A stretch of DNA of 64,000 bases from Coptis chinensis (GCA_015680905.1 CM027385.1:81861501-81925500); one strand, 5' to 3'. Shown: positions 46,180 through 59,359, counted from the first letter of the stretch. Program-made: numbers and translations. The notes: generated by a model not told the origin, from the letters alone.

Positions 46180-46760
46180 GTTATTATCATCATCATCATC
46201 ATAATTACCATCATCACAATCACAATTATTATCGTCATAATAACCATTGTCATCTGTAATCACCCAGATGATTCAACGAGATACATGCTTTTAGCACCAA
46301 TGCAACAAGCTGGGCAACGTGGGAGCCTTAGCAGTTTGGGACCATTAGGATCACAAGAAAAGACGCCCCCAACGCCATCAATATAGTAGTAAAACTGGTT
46401 GCCAAAGAAAATAACATCTTCCATGGTGCCACGGGCCAAGTCTAGTTTGGTGTTTGGTCCAAGAACTGTCACCCGCCAAGTTATTTTTCTAGTGAGACGC
46501 TGTACAAACTTCGAGCTGGTCCATCGCTACTCGATCACTTGGCTAGGAAGCATAACTAAAGGAACTTGGCGGTGTAATTGAACTCCAAGTTCAGTATAAA
46601 CAGAACTACGCCATTGCTTGCAAACAGCCCCAAAGTGTATTACATCTTTGACGTCAATTAACCTACCTTCAACTAAATGTAAAATATGATCCTGGAGGTC
46701 CGACCAGTCTCTACAAGAAGATGGAGCAGGTGTGAGATGATCTACTAAGTCACAACTCAC
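46180..46760 (-). pseudogene. Truncated F-box/DUF295 paralogue
   Basis: The F-box half (46760-46527) reads WSDLQDHILHLVEGRLIDVK and FGAVCKQWRSSV, closely matching the gene at 350-1789. A stop follows after LVMLPSQVIE. A second open piece (46472-46260) resumes at the equivalent of DVIFFGNQFYYYIDGVGGVF...SMYLVESSG and stops where the acidic insert of the intact gene would begin. An ATC-type repeat lies just beyond (46185-46260). About 90-100 residues of the middle and the whole C-terminal part are lost. Confidence 0.85.
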
Positions 46761-47272
46761 AAGCGTGGAAAGAGAGGAACAATGTAAGAATGAAGAACTG
46801 GAATAGTGCTAGGTACTATACTAATCTCACCAACACCATAACTGACAAGAAGAAGAATAAACATTGGTCTAGAATGTGATTTGCGTAGGTGGTCTAGAAT
46901 GAAGTCTCAAGAGAGAAGTCCTAAAAAAAGGACAGATAGAAAAAGAACAAATAACTCCCATTGTTACAGCCTTACAGATCAATATATTCAAGCGAATGAA
47001 GCATAATCAATGGAAAATAATATATAAGAACGACTCAATTGTTTGGCAATAAGATATCAATGAACAAACTTACATACAAAACAATATAGAAAACTATGAA
47101 CCTGCACAAGTTTATGGAAAACTCCATGGCGTCACCTGTTGTTTTTGGATAAGCAGCCCAAAATTGGTGCATGGCATTTGTCAAGCTACTAAGATTTTAG
47201 TGCTCTTTCGCATTCTTTATGGCCAAGCTCTCAATAACACTAGTGGACTTGGAATCCTAACAGTCAGAGTAC
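46761..47272. other. Intergenic DNA between F-box pseudogene and DUF1365 gene
   Basis: AT-rich. No gene seen. The right part probably contains the 3' UTR of the DUF1365 gene. Confidence 0.4.
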
Positions 47273-50200
47273 TCAATTCCATGGCCATTGAGCATCTCTC
47301 CACACACACCAACGACCAACCATATCTCCATCTGCCAACCCATTTGAATGGCTCCTGTCAACCTTAACACGACTGTTCTCATTCTCTTCAGGTGTCTGAC
47401 AACATTGTAGTATCCTATTACGTAATCTAGCCTCCTCTCTGTATTTCGGATAGAAATACCTAGGATGTTGCATGAATTGAACATTATTCCACCAGAGCTT
47501 GAGAGCCTAAAGAAACAGAAGAACAAAAAATGGACATTTAATTCCAATCTCAAACTACTCAAAGGCTAAACACTCAATTTAGGAAGCAAAAACCATCAGT
47601 GAAGTCAGTTGAGTGAATACAAGTTTCACCTCTATTGGCAATATTGTGTCAAAGTAGAATTGTGAGATATAGTTAAAATCATATAAAATGCAAAGATGTT
47701 GCAAGTCATTATTACATTACCTGCCAGTATATCCCAAGAGCCACTTTTTGAGGCATCATCCAAAAGAATATTGACGGACTGGGTGCCCCCGAGGATACTT
47801 TCCTCGCTGTCAAAGTAGCTGTGAAGAAGTCGCCAAGTTTGGGGTGCTCAACTGAAATGGCTAAGAAGAGATTATCACCAGGCTCATTGGCTCTCATGCT
47901 CCAGTTTCCCAGCATATCCTGCACTTATGCCCAGGAGTATGGTGTCATGCTTACATCAATCTAAAATACATAAAGCAAGAACTCAACTTAAATCCCAAAC
48001 GTGTATGCACGTACTTGCACTCATTTGTTTATAATAAGTAAGAACAAACATAGGAACAGCCCTCGTAAGGTTATCTTGTTGCTTTTACTAATAATACAAG
48101 TGACAAAATAATTAAGGACAAGCTGAAATTGACTTAAACACAAAAAATAGGGGGAGGGAGCTTTTGCGAGGAGCGTGATACATGAACAACCAATTGGAGA
48201 AACCTTCAAATTGTTTAGAGTTAAAAGTTGAATATGTTAACCTAGAAAAGGGCCTCCAAAAGCCCAGACTCCTAATTTGAACCCTAATCTTGAATATCTT
48301 CCTTGCATTGTATACTTCAAATCACAGGGATGAGCTTCTGGATATTCTATGACCCACGGTTTCTCATATTTGGAATGAGACAAAATAATGCCCATCCTCA
48401 ATCTTGGACTTTACAAGATAGGCACGTTCATTTCAGACCATTAGAAAAGGTAGTATGATCGAGTACCTGAAAAGGATGTCAAAGGGATCCAGACTAGGTA
48501 CATAAAGATAGATCGATAGACTATAGAGAAGAACAAAATCTCATAGAAGGAAAACATAATAAGCACAAAAGCAAACAACCAATCAAACATGTATTATAGT
48601 TTTCAGACAGCAAATAAGACACAGTTGTGTTGATCAGTGTCATTTTATATGCATGTGTTAGACATAAAAAACTTGAGCAATGTGTTCATTCATATGAGGA
48701 GATCGGGAGGGGGAACAGCCATGCTTTATAGGTGCTACCATGCATAAGATGTATTTAAACGGGAAAAAAAAGGAAAATAAGGAAAAACGAAAAGTCAACT
48801 ACTTGTTTGGTTTGCCTTTTATTATGGAAAAAGGATGTGTATTACATGCATCATACAACATAGAGAGTGAAACAGCATATCAAAGAGCAAAATAACAAGG
48901 ATAACCGAGATAAAAGTTGTAATGAGCTGTACCATGAAAGGACTGACATGCAACGGTTTTGCTACTAAATCTGAATCTGGATTGAAAACAAAAGACACTC
49001 TTTCACCCCATGGTGTGTTTGTTACCTAAGAAGAAGATCAATAGATGTAGTGAGTGAAACACTAAATATCCTGTAACAGTAAATAAAGCCATCAATAAAT
49101 AAGACCTTGTAGTGACAGCAATCTTACTAGACATTTTTGTAGGTATTGTGCATTAAGTCGTAGTGACTGCTATGAAGGATTTAATTTGTCTTAAAACAAA
49201 CTATACTAGTACCTCAATATGAAACCATTCATACAACATTAAATTCAAGCCGACTAGAGTTATTGAAAAAATGAAAAAAAAAAGAACAAGAAAAATCTGA
49301 TTCTACTAGTCCTTCAATACAATGACCATTGGGTTGATTATATTGGCCTTAGCAGCATACTGATTATCCTCTCACACAGTACCTCAAAATACCACCGAGT
49401 TCATATTAGTGACATTCCTGCTATATATTTCTTAGCACAAGGGATTTTGTCGTCTTCATATCTCATTTTGACCCTCTTTACCCAATACACTATTTTGGAA
49501 TCCAGATTAAGAGGAAGCAACACGCAAGGTAAGGATCATCTCTCTTTTGACATTTATTCTACTAACAGAATTTCGATACCATCTTTGTTTGAGGCAGAAG
49601 TATTAGATCGTTTCATCGTTTTTCGAATTTAGTTAAAAACAGACGGGAAAAAAATCCCTAAAGTTACAGTACAGGAAACATATCGAGTTGAGTGAAGGAC
49701 TATTCAGATAGAAAATGTGATCAATAGTAAAAGGTTTCTACAAGTAGATAAAAGGTTTCAGTCTGGGAATTATAATCTCCCAGACAGGGTGCACACACAT
49801 GCAGGCTAAGAATTTGAACTAATCGAGTTTGATCTTAAAGCTACATCCCTACATTATAGTTCATGAAAAGAAGCACATGAACTCCATACCTCGGCAATGC
49901 ACTTCTTCAAGCGTGTAGCAGATCCTTCTATATCATAACAGTAATACACACTCAATGGATTCTGTTCATATCCGACACTAGGGGGTATTGTCAAAAGAAA
50001 CCTGTATAACACAGAGCTTGTAAAATACTTAAAAGTTCTCAAAACATAAAATACACTTCGCAAATGATATACAATATTCCATTCAGAATATTTTATCCCT
50101 GAGAGTTATAACAATTCCAAAGTGAACAATTACACATTTACAATCATAACTTGTGGATAGTTGGGTCTACACTTCCACAATACTAGACAATCGCTAACAA

Positions 50201-50912
50201 TATGAACTATCTCGTTTTCTAATCGTCATTGAGTATTTCAGTATCTAATTTCAACCAAAATGGTCCCTTACAACAACATTTGGAAAATGGTACTTAAATT
50301 CAATCCACACGTTTCCTACATTTCATTCAATCCACAGAACACATTGAACGATCTTAAACATTAAAACTAAGCGAAAATTGAATATAAATAATCTCAAACA
50401 TAATGCAATGACTCAATGACTATAAAATAAGGAGCAGGTGTCGACTAGCAAAGTCGGTAAAACCTTTGGGTGATGATACCAGAGGTCTGGGGCTCGAACC
50501 CCGCCAGCATCAAAAGTTACTGATCTCATTTAAAACAGGCTTGCCAATCAAAAAAAAAAACTATAAAATAAGGAGGGGTATGAAGTACTTACACTGGACC
50601 AGTGGTGATGGTGATTTGTCTAGCTTGTTGAGCAGACAGATGGTTTTCAAAGAAAGAAGAAGGTAAAGTGTTGGGACCACCATCAAGATCAAGTAATGCA
50701 TAACGAACATCATATCGAAAGGCGTGTCGAACTGGGCGTTTTCTTTCATGGTAAACTGAGCCTTGGTAAAAGACCAATACTGGATTTTGGCCTTCTTCTT
50801 GTTTAGATTGGAAAATGAGGTGGTAAATGTATTGGAATGGAAGGAAAAGGGAAAGTGTGAGGGAAAGAAGTGTGTTGTAGATTATGGAACTTAGAAGGAA
50901 GAATATCTCCAT
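47273..50912 (-). CDS. DUF1365 family protein, five exons
   Basis: Exons at 50912-50593, 50001-49890, 49025-48933, 47918-47721 and 47506-47273 join in frame by GT-AG introns to 318 residues. The N-terminal 26 residues or so are strongly hydrophobic (IFFLLSSIIYNTLLSLTLSLF), probably a signal anchor. Family landmarks are GSVYHERKRPVRHAFRYDVR (about 51-70), IPPSVGYEQNPLSVYYCYD, EVTNTPWGERVSFVF, KPLHVSPFM, DMLGNWSM and ALKLWWNNVQFMQHP. In bacteria DUF1365 genes often lie beside cyclopropane-fatty-acid synthase genes. In plants the role is unknown. A SINE sits in intron 1. The gene looks intact. Confidence 0.87.
50435..50560 (+). mobile_element. tRNA-derived SINE in DUF1365 intron 1
   Basis: 126-bp element. 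Perfect RNA polymerase III A box TAGCAAAGTCGG at 50446-50457, and B box GGCTCGAACCC at 50491-50501 with one mismatch to consensus. A unique tail ending in an A-run follows. The 15-bp target duplication CTATAAAATAAGGAG lies at 50420-50434 and 50561-50575. The strand is opposite to the host gene. Confidence 0.93.
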
Positions 50913-51299
50913 TTTTAATCTCTATCTATCTCTATCCTTTTTTTCTCGGTAGCAAATCTATCTCAGAATGACAGAATCTATCCATAGTTTGGTACTGAAA
51001 ATTCTGGTAGTGTCTGTTTTAAGCAAAATTGCAGGCTTTTGCAACTGTAAAGTGTATGCAGTGAATACTAAAATAGTCAAAGGTGGAAACTGTCAAAGTG
51101 GAAAGTGGAAAGTGGAAAGTACAAACAGTATAAAGTAACAGAAGCGTGAGTTTTTTTTTATCCAAAAAGTTGGGAATATGAATGTGGGTATGCTGGTTTA
51201 TATACCAAGTTACCAGCATTGTAATGCATCTACTAAATGCCAATTCCTCATATTTTTTTGTACTATGCAACCCATTTATAGGTACTTCAACTATTTGGT

Positions 51300-51709
51300 G
51301 GCACCAAATATCTACTTAGGCGGCACCCAACAATCCACTCATAATTGAGTGTTGTGATCAAATTAGGAGAACGAGAATAAGGAGGGCTTTTGACACACGT
51401 ACGCAGAGAAGTTCTAGATTGGCTCGACCATATTTTGGACAATTTTTGACTTCTCAAATATGAAATTAATAAGTTGAACTATTGTTAACTCCAAAATTTG
51501 CATAGGTCAAGTGAGCGGAGGGAACGTTCTGGGCTGAAGGGGGTATGTGGTCAAAATGTCATTCGATTGGTTTATTTCTGTCTTTATCTTTTTTCTTCGT
51601 CTCCATCTCCCTCTCTACGCCTTTTCAATCTCTCCCTCTCTCTCTCTCTCTCTCTACTCTATATGCCTTTATAATTCTCGTTCACGCCCCACTGCTATGA
51701 CAATATATT
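51300..51709 (+). mobile_element. Possible degraded Helitron end
   Basis: TTCACGCCCCACTGCTATGA then ATATATTAG|T near 51680-51709 resembles the end at 36480-36507 but has lost the perfect hairpin and CTAG. Only the 3' end is arguable, and the start is a guess. It includes a CT microsatellite (about 51630-51655). Confidence 0.3.
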
Positions 51710-51718
51710 AGTTTCTAG

Positions 51719-52186
51719 GCTGGGTAGTTTAAACGCCTATTAATCGGCGGATAAGCGCTATGCGCTCCTCGATCGATCCGATCAAGAAAAAATTTAGAGG
51801 CCTGAACGGGTGCCATAAAACGGGCGATTTTTTTCGTTTAATCGGAAAATCAGTATAAAAAAATGCTGATTAATAGGTTTATAGTTTTTTTTTTTTTTAA
51901 GCCAACAAAAAACCCTTAAAAAGAAAAGCCCGCGAATCTATATATTGAAAACGTTTCACTTCACCGAAGAAATAATCAAAATCGTAAAAAATGAAAAACC
52001 ACCAAAGAAAACTCTTAGGCCAGCTAGCGCTCCACCACTCAGGCTTGTAGTTTTTTTATTTTATTTTGTTTTAGTTTGTTATATCACTTATATATGACAT
52101 ATATATTATAGGTTAATTAAGGCGATTAATTCCGATTAATCCCCAATTATTTCAGATTTTGCTCCCGTTTAATGTTTAAACTGCAC
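51719..52186. mobile_element. MITE with 9-bp TSD (Mutator-like)
   Basis: 468 bp flanked by the perfect direct repeat AGTTTCTAG at 51710-51718 and 52187-52195. Ends share a short inverted motif (GTAGTTTAAAC at the left; GTTTAAACTGCAC at the right). A 9-bp duplication is typical of Mutator-like elements. No transposase. Confidence 0.65.
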
Positions 52187-52530
52187 AGTTTCTAGACTTT
52201 TATGTCGAAATTTAAAAGACCTGAAATTTACGACATCTCGCCAAAATTCATTTATAGTTACGGACTTACGGTTAGGTACTTTGGTTACTACGGAAGTCAC
52301 ACCTAATACCAAAAAAAAAAAACAGATTTGAGATGGGCGATATTTATTATGCCAAAAAAAATTAAAAAGCCAGCTACAATAAACAACAACTGGCCCAACT
52401 CTCATTTTCCCTGTTTCTTTCTTCACCACCTCAATCTCTCCGCCCATCTTTCATTTCCCATTACTCTTAAATCCTTATTAATTTCCCCATCCTCATTTCT
52501 CTCATTCTAAACAACTTTCTCTTTTCAACG

Positions 52531-55500
52531 ATGTCTGCAGTTTCTCAAACCATTGCTGCAGCAGCTACTGTTTCTTTAAGTTCTGTTAATTCCACTACTA
52601 AAAGATCTCTTCTTTTTTCACCCAAATCAATCTCATTCTCAGGTTTGTTGTGTTTTAGAACTTTGGGCGTTGTTTTTTTTTATGTTTTTTGATGTTTTTT
52701 TTGTTGTTGTTACAGAGAGTAAGAAGGGGAAAATTGTTGCATGTAGATTTAATAATGGGAAGGAAACTGCATTTGGGATGAGCCCGAAAGTTGTTGAGAG
52801 TGATTCAAAGCTTGTTACAAGTGCTGTTGCAGTTAATATTATCAACTTTTTTTTTTTTTTTGAATAATTTTTGTTTCGATTTTTCGAGTTTTGATGTTTT
52901 GAAGTTTTGATATGTTTGTAGGAAAAGGCCGATGCGTCTACGAAGACTAAGTCGGGGTAATGCTTGTTACATTTTGGCTTTTATTTGTTTCATAATTGCC
53001 AAGTTTGTTTAGATTATAACTTGTTGTATATATGTGTGACATGATTATATCTAAGCTTTTTCTTGATAATGAATAAGTATTGTTATTAGGATCAGGTTAT
53101 TATGATGCTTGTATTCTATATACCCCATGAAACCTCATTATATATACATACTGTTCTTATATTTATATGTGAGTGCTGTGACGAGAAGCCACTAGATAAT
53201 TTATTCCATGATTTGCTTGTTCCACATCGAATATGGTGTTTGTGAATAAATGGATGTCGTAGAATACCACCTTTTTTCAGCTGAATGGTCCTGTTTGTGT
53301 AACAACAATTCTTTGCTGATGCTAGTCCAGTGTGAGTGTACATTAGATTCTAGATAATGTATTAATTCTTTGTTGAAGTTATGTTCTTTTTAATCTATGT
53401 ATGTTGGATACTAGGCACACATTATCTGATAAGCCTCTTCCCAGTTGCGTTGAGATGGTTCGCTGGTTGTTTTCTGATCACGGTGTAATATAGTTTTGTT
53501 TCACCATTCAGTTTCGTGTAGACAAATCCTGACATTGTTTTGAATTGTAACGAGTATCTCCATTTCATTTTTTACTAAGTTCTACTTCATTTTGGCCCTT
53601 CTCGTGCCCTATCTGAGCAGCCAACTGGCACAAACGCTTAATACTGATTCTTTACACACTCAAGCCATCATAAGCAACTTCCCTTCATTATTATAATATT
53701 ATCCTACTGCTGTATTCTCAGAGTACACTGAGTGTTGAGCGTTCCTGATTTTGTTTTTTTTTCTTTTCTTTGTAATATTTTTACCCATTGAGCTCATCGA
53801 TTTTTGTCTGCATAATGTATTGGTCTCATTGATATGCTGAATAATTCATCAAACAGACTATTTTTAATGTTTTGGTGGCCATTTTGTGTTTCCTTTGCTT
53901 TTCAACTCCACAAAATCATTTTTGGTAGCTGAAGAATGAAGATTAAGATCCATTAAGCACAAATTACAATGCTGTGGTCTAAAGTCTGCTCTTCGTTCTG
54001 TAATGTGCTTTGTTTTACCCACCAATGATATGATATTGAGTGTATGTGTATCACATGTCTGTTCAAAAATGTAAAGTAGATGACATAAAAAGGTTGTGTA
54101 TGGGTAAAAATAAGTAGTAGCTTCAATAGTTAATGTTTGATTGCCTTTTCATTAAAAAAAATGTTTGTTTGCCTTTGCTAGCACCTTTGTCGGCCAAACA
54201 GCTGAAGTTGCAATGCATGTGGTTATCTCAGACAACTTTCATAGCCATGTTTTGTTTATTTTTAAAAGCTTTAGATTCTCTGCTTCTGTTTTTTTAAGTT
54301 ATAGTGTGTATAACTTCAGCTTCATGTATAAAATGCATTGTCTTTGAACAACTATTTTTTGTTAGTTAGAGTGGTACCTTCCAATGAATACCAATTTTTC
54401 CAGACAAGAAAAACTGCCTTCTATGATGAAAATGACCTCTCCCTGATCCTGTAAGACATCATGACATCTAGATTGGCGAACTGCACTCAATCACTGTTAA
54501 TGTCAAGGGACTGGTATACGAATGGGCAGCCAGTAACTCAGCACTTAGGCTGATGAGATTTCAAGACTTTGTGTGCAACTGTTTTGTAACCTAACGATGT
54601 AATGTTCTTTTCTTGTCGTCTTCTTTCTGGTTGTATAGCTTACGGCTGACCTAAGTGGCTTGTTAAGTAAGCAAAAGATGGTAAAGGATGAGTTGGATGT
54701 AGGGGTGGCAACCTAGTTGGGGTGTCATAGTTATGATGCCAGATCAGTTTTGCAATTTCTCTCACCAAATGAAATTTTAGTTTTCGAGGAAAGAAAAAGA
54801 GATAAAAAGAAAAGATCAGATAAGCCAGATTACATGGTCCTGCCTTTTGTTACCTCTTCTGTTTGCTTATCATATTTGCGCTTTTTATTTTTTATTTTTC
54901 GCATCCTTGTCTTGCAATTTTGAAGATTTCCTTCTGAAAAATGTTAGGAAATATGATTGGGTTTAACTGGTCCTATGCAGGCACGAGCTCTTGCTCTTTG
55001 AAGCTCTTCAAGAAGGACTTGAAGAAGAGATGGATAGAGATCCCCGTGTATGCGTCATGGGTGAAGATGTCGGTCATTATGGAGGTTCATACAAGGTGAC
55101 AAAAGGCCTTGCCAAAAAATTTGGAGATCTCAGGGTTCTTGATACTCCCATTGCTGAGAATTCCTTCACAGGTATGGGCATTGGGGCTGCTATGAGTGGA
55201 CTTAGGCCAGTCATCGAGGGTATGAACATGGGTTTCCTTCTTTTGGCTTTCAACCAGATCTCAAACAATTGTGGCATGCTACACTACACCTCAGGAGGTC
55301 AGTTCACCATCCCTGTTGTCATCCGTGGGCCTGGAGGTGTCGGACGTCAGCTTGGGGCAGAGCACTCACAAAGACTTGAGTCTTATTTCCAGTCAATTCC
55401 TGGAATCCAGATGGTTGCCTGCTCAACCCCTTATAATGCCAAGGGCCTGATGAAGGCTGCCATTCGGAGTGAGAATCCAGTTATACTGTTTGAGCATGTG

Positions 55501-55952
55501 CTGCTCTACAACCTCAAAGAGAGTATCCCAGATGAAGAATATGTATGTTCATTGGAAGAGGCTGAGATGGTGAGACCCGGAGAGCATGTCACGATCCTCA
55601 CCTACTCCCCGCATGAGGTACCATGTGATGCAGGCTGTAAAGACACTTGTGAACAACGGATATGATCGAGGTTATTGATATCAGGTCCCTGAAACCTTTT
55701 GACTTGCACACTATTGGGAATTCAATTAAGAAGACGCACCGTGTACTGATCGTGGAGGAGTGCATGCGGACTGGTGGAATTGGGGCCAGTTTGACGGCTG
55801 CTATCACCGAAAACTTTTATGACTACTTGGATGCCCCAATCAGGTGCCTGTCGTCACAGGATGTGCCAACACCGTATGCAGGGACTCTGGAAGATGTGAC
55901 TGTAGTTCAACCTGCCCAGATAGTGACTGCTGTTGAGCAGCTGTGCCAGTGA
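52531..55952 (+). CDS. PDH-E1 beta: Plastid pyruvate dehydrogenase E1 component subunit beta (two frameshifts)
   Basis: E1-beta pairs with E1-alpha in the plastid PDH complex, which makes acetyl-CoA for fatty-acid synthesis. Exons inferred are 52531-52642 ([18 protein letters not shown]..., a Ser-rich transit peptide), about 52716-52831, 52922-52956 and 54981-55952. The mature part is very well conserved: [73 protein letters not shown] and, at the end, [15 protein letters not shown] and [20 protein letters not shown]. Two small indels break the last exon. A fourth C at 55607-55610 shifts the frame before [18 protein letters not shown]. At 55667 a single C stands where YDPEVID needs CCN. Outside these the frame is open. 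They may be assembly errors or a recent loss. The end of exon 2 is the least certain border. Confidence 0.87.
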
Positions 55953-57375
55953 TAAACCAGCAAAAGCAGCAACTGCAGCGGTATGTCAATGTGTTGTAGG
56001 TTCAGTTGAGATATTGTGTACCTTTTTCTGACTTTTGTTCTTCAGCCATCATAGTTGGCATCTTGTCACTTTATCAGTGTAGAAGCTTTACTATTTCTAT
56101 CTTATTAATGTCCTTCAATACTGTTTTCCTATATGCTTCTTCTTGGGCAAATAAAATCACCCGAAGCTTTTCCTTTTTGAAAGTTTTCTTTGTTTTCTCT
56201 ATTAGTGTGAATCTAATTACACCACTTGTAATACTTTTCTCTGACATTTTCTTCCCTATCTTATTATGAGAAGTAGGCTTTTGCCATTGGGTGATCTCAA
56301 TCTATGTCAATGTCAATATTTGCACCAACTTTGCATCTTCGGACTTGCTCACTACGTTCACTGCAGAGGGAATTGTGTTGCTCGCAAATTATATGAGGTT
56401 GTCTGACTGTCACAAAACATTGGAGTGACATAGCTTAAGTTCCACTAGATTTTTCGGTGAAATTCACCTTCCTCAGCATAGGACTTCTTCTCAGTAAGAA
56501 ACTAGAATCATGCAACTAGACATCCTGAAAGCACTTGTAACTCTACAAAATGCACGTATTGCTCTGCAAACCCAAGAAAGGCTTACGAGTTTATATTTCC
56601 ATAGAATGCCACTTTCATAGAGCAATAGCTGTAAGCAAGTTCCCAACTTCAAACTCCTTAGCTTTTCCCTTTAAAGCCACATCAGGCTTCAAATTACCAG
56701 GTGCTTTAATCCCATTGCATTACAAGGGCTTTTCTTTAGCATGTAATTTTTGTGAGTTGAGGGAATTTGCAGTGATTTTACTTCGATCCCTTCTGACAAT
56801 TGTGGTCCATTATCCCCCACCCACCCTCTCCCTCCAAACAGCCTAGTTTGTTTACTGAAATGATATACTGGCAGGGTTTGCAAAACCCGGCCTTGTACAG
56901 TCATTGATGTCAATGCTCAAGGATGATGCTTTTGAAATCTCTGACAATGTGGTGTGCAGGGGATTATATCGAGTATATAAAGCTGGTTCAACGCAACAAA
57001 TTATATTTCCATGCGTTATGGCCACAATGAATTCTTGTTCAGGACATATTCGCGAGGTGTGCATTAACTAAGAACTTATCTCAGAGTGAAACAAATTACC
57101 CTGAAAGTATGTCGTTGCATTGGTGACAGTGTGACAGCCACGTGTATAATCCCAAGTGCAGGAAATGATCTAAAGACGAACAAAGATCAGATTCTGTGGA
57201 TTATGTTTTCATCTTGCACGTAGCATTATGTACTCTCGTTTGTCTACACAAGAAGAGTCAGCAGAGTGCACTATACAGTGAATGGTAAACAATAATTGAA
57301 TCAAGTAGATCAAACACTACAATACAATTATAATTCGTAAGTTCTACCTTTTTGTTCTTCATCTTGCATTTTCTT
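55953..57375. other. 3' UTR of PDH E1-beta and intergenic DNA
   Basis: The first 300 bp or so are a plausible 3' UTR. Beyond that no gene is recognised. Short ORFs at 56006-56269 and 56550-56846 look like chance. Confidence 0.4.
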
Positions 57376-57380
57376 CTTTC

Positions 57381-58213
57381 TTAAGGATTTCTGAGTGATA
57401 TGAGGTTCCCAACATATGGATGAACCATATATAGACGCTCATGCATGGCTACTACTTTCTCCAAGTATTTTTCCTTGATGTCGAATAGACAGCAGACGAG
57501 TGTACCTTTGACTTTTAATGTTGTAGGAAACCAGTTCCTGCGCGTTATTGAGTAGTAAAATTTCACCATTCTTTCTAAGGGAAATAGGACGAACATTTTT
57601 AACCTGCATCCTTTCTATCACCACTCCAATTTTCGTCCATGATTGCTTCATGTTGTAATCCTTCATAGTCCATATTTCAATATGATTGTTACAAGAATAA
57701 TCAGCTATGGATAGACAGCCACCTAAGGTTACAAGTTCTTTATCAATCACATAGCTGAATTGACAAATGGGAAAAGTCCCAAAGTTTTCAGAGGCCAGCT
57801 GATTTAACCATACGATGCTTTCACTGGTACTGACGAGCCAATGCACTGATCCACAAACTAATTCTGATCAATGGCATTACTGCATACTGTACTGTAACAC
57901 TTGTGGAACATTCTCTTATTTTCTGCACTGATTCAAGCTAACTGCGAGTACATAGGCTTCTGTTCTAGGATTGCCACCGCCAACCAAGGAGTGGAACATC
58001 TGTACCCGACCACTTGAATTCCTTACTATACTGGTCAAAACCAAATCCAAATACACCAACACTAACTTTAAGTTGAAAAGGCACACAACAAGGCAGTGTG
58101 ACAGTCTTGCGTAGCAGGATTAGATATATATATGTACACTTGATTGTTAGCTGTACCTGGACTGATGCATAAGAGTTCGTGAGCGCAAGATGCAGGGCAT
58201 AAGGAAACATGCC
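57381..58213 (-). pseudogene. F-box-associated (FBA) domain fragment
   Basis: Minus strand: a piece near 58075-57965 reads FGFDQYSKEFKWSG. Then 57846-57439 reads ASENFGTFPICQFSYVIDKE, SIADYSCNNHIEIWTMKDYN, SWTKIGVVIERMQVKNVRPI and RKNGEILLLNNAQELVSYNI, the usual C-terminal half of plant F-box proteins with an FBA domain. A frameshift near 57500 and the lost F-box show it is dead. The fragment ends at the right arm of the inverted repeat. Confidence 0.75.
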
Positions 58214-58472
58214 CTTACACTTTTCTCTTCCTAAGCGATTATATTCAGTTCTAAACTTTTAATAATGGATCAGGTAAGGTATCGTAACTTTGTGTGTTGG
58301 CCAAACATGTGTATCTAATATTTTTGATATGGACTGAAGTAGAATTCCCTTCCCAACTTACATTTCCCATGTGGATAACATTTTTGTTAAAGAAAAAGTT
58401 GTGTATTCTCGTGCCTAGCTTTCCTTTCTCTAATTCTCTCCATTCAAAAACTCACATGTGAGTCAAAATGCC

Positions 58473-59359
58473 TCAAAGATCAACCACTGTTCTCTTGGAC
58501 GCAAACTTGTCAATCAGGATTTGCTTCCGCTCTTTGGACTTTCAACTCGGTCCTGCCTCATTATCAACTGGGCGGCCGCAGAGCTGCCCCAATGTTTTTC
58601 AAGATAACAGCCCTTTTAACGGGTGGAGCTGAGGAGCTGGAGCTACCGCAGCCCTTGCTAGCAATGTTGGTTGAACTTTTGGAGGGGGTTGAGGCAGTCT
58701 AAGAGGGGCACGAGGTCGAGTGTCTACTTTCTCAACCTGCTCTTTCTTGACATTCTCTCTCAATCTCATTCTCAGTCTTGAATTCTTGATAGCCTTAAGA
58801 GGTTTCTTAACAACCTTTTGCACACTTGCAACAGGATTACCTTTGGTCGTCTATTAGATCCTGGTCTACTACCAACTTCACCATTTTTACTTATCTCCGG
58901 CTTTTTAGGCGCAGCATTTTCCAATTTCTCTGCGTTCTCCAAAACCTCTCCTAATGACTCAATCATCTTATTTCTTTCCTCCACATTCTCCGTCTTCTCA
59001 ATAACCGTTTCCCCATCAAGTTTCATCGGTGTCCAAACCTTAATTGGGATTCATATTAACAATTGGCTGTTCACCCTTAGGTTTCAAAACAGGCCTATGA
59101 GCCGGTTTAAGTACAAGATCACTATCATCATCTTTACTACCTCTAAATGTAGCATCCAACGATACCGAATTCCCCTTTTCCATAATCAAATCAGTAGTAA
59201 CCAACACAATTCCATCTATTCCTAACCAAAACTAGTACATCCTTTAATAGCCGAATTCCTCAGCACTAATAACTTATTACAATTATTACCTTCAAAATAA
59301 CCACATGAATTCACTCTCACTACACTTCCTAGACTAGCTAGTGAAGCCATTGAAGACAT
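58473..59359 (-). pseudogene. Plastid IF-2 (FUG1-type) N-terminal fragment, right copy
   Basis: Mirror copy of 38248-39121. It retains about 17 bp after the codons for CGY that the left copy has lost, so FEGNNCNKLLVL can be read here. It shares other stops and shifts with the left copy, and no GTPase domain follows. Confidence 0.75.

Noticed and set aside
50435..50515. tRNA gene
   Set aside because: A and B boxes are present but no cloverleaf closes. The A-tail and TSD show a SINE.
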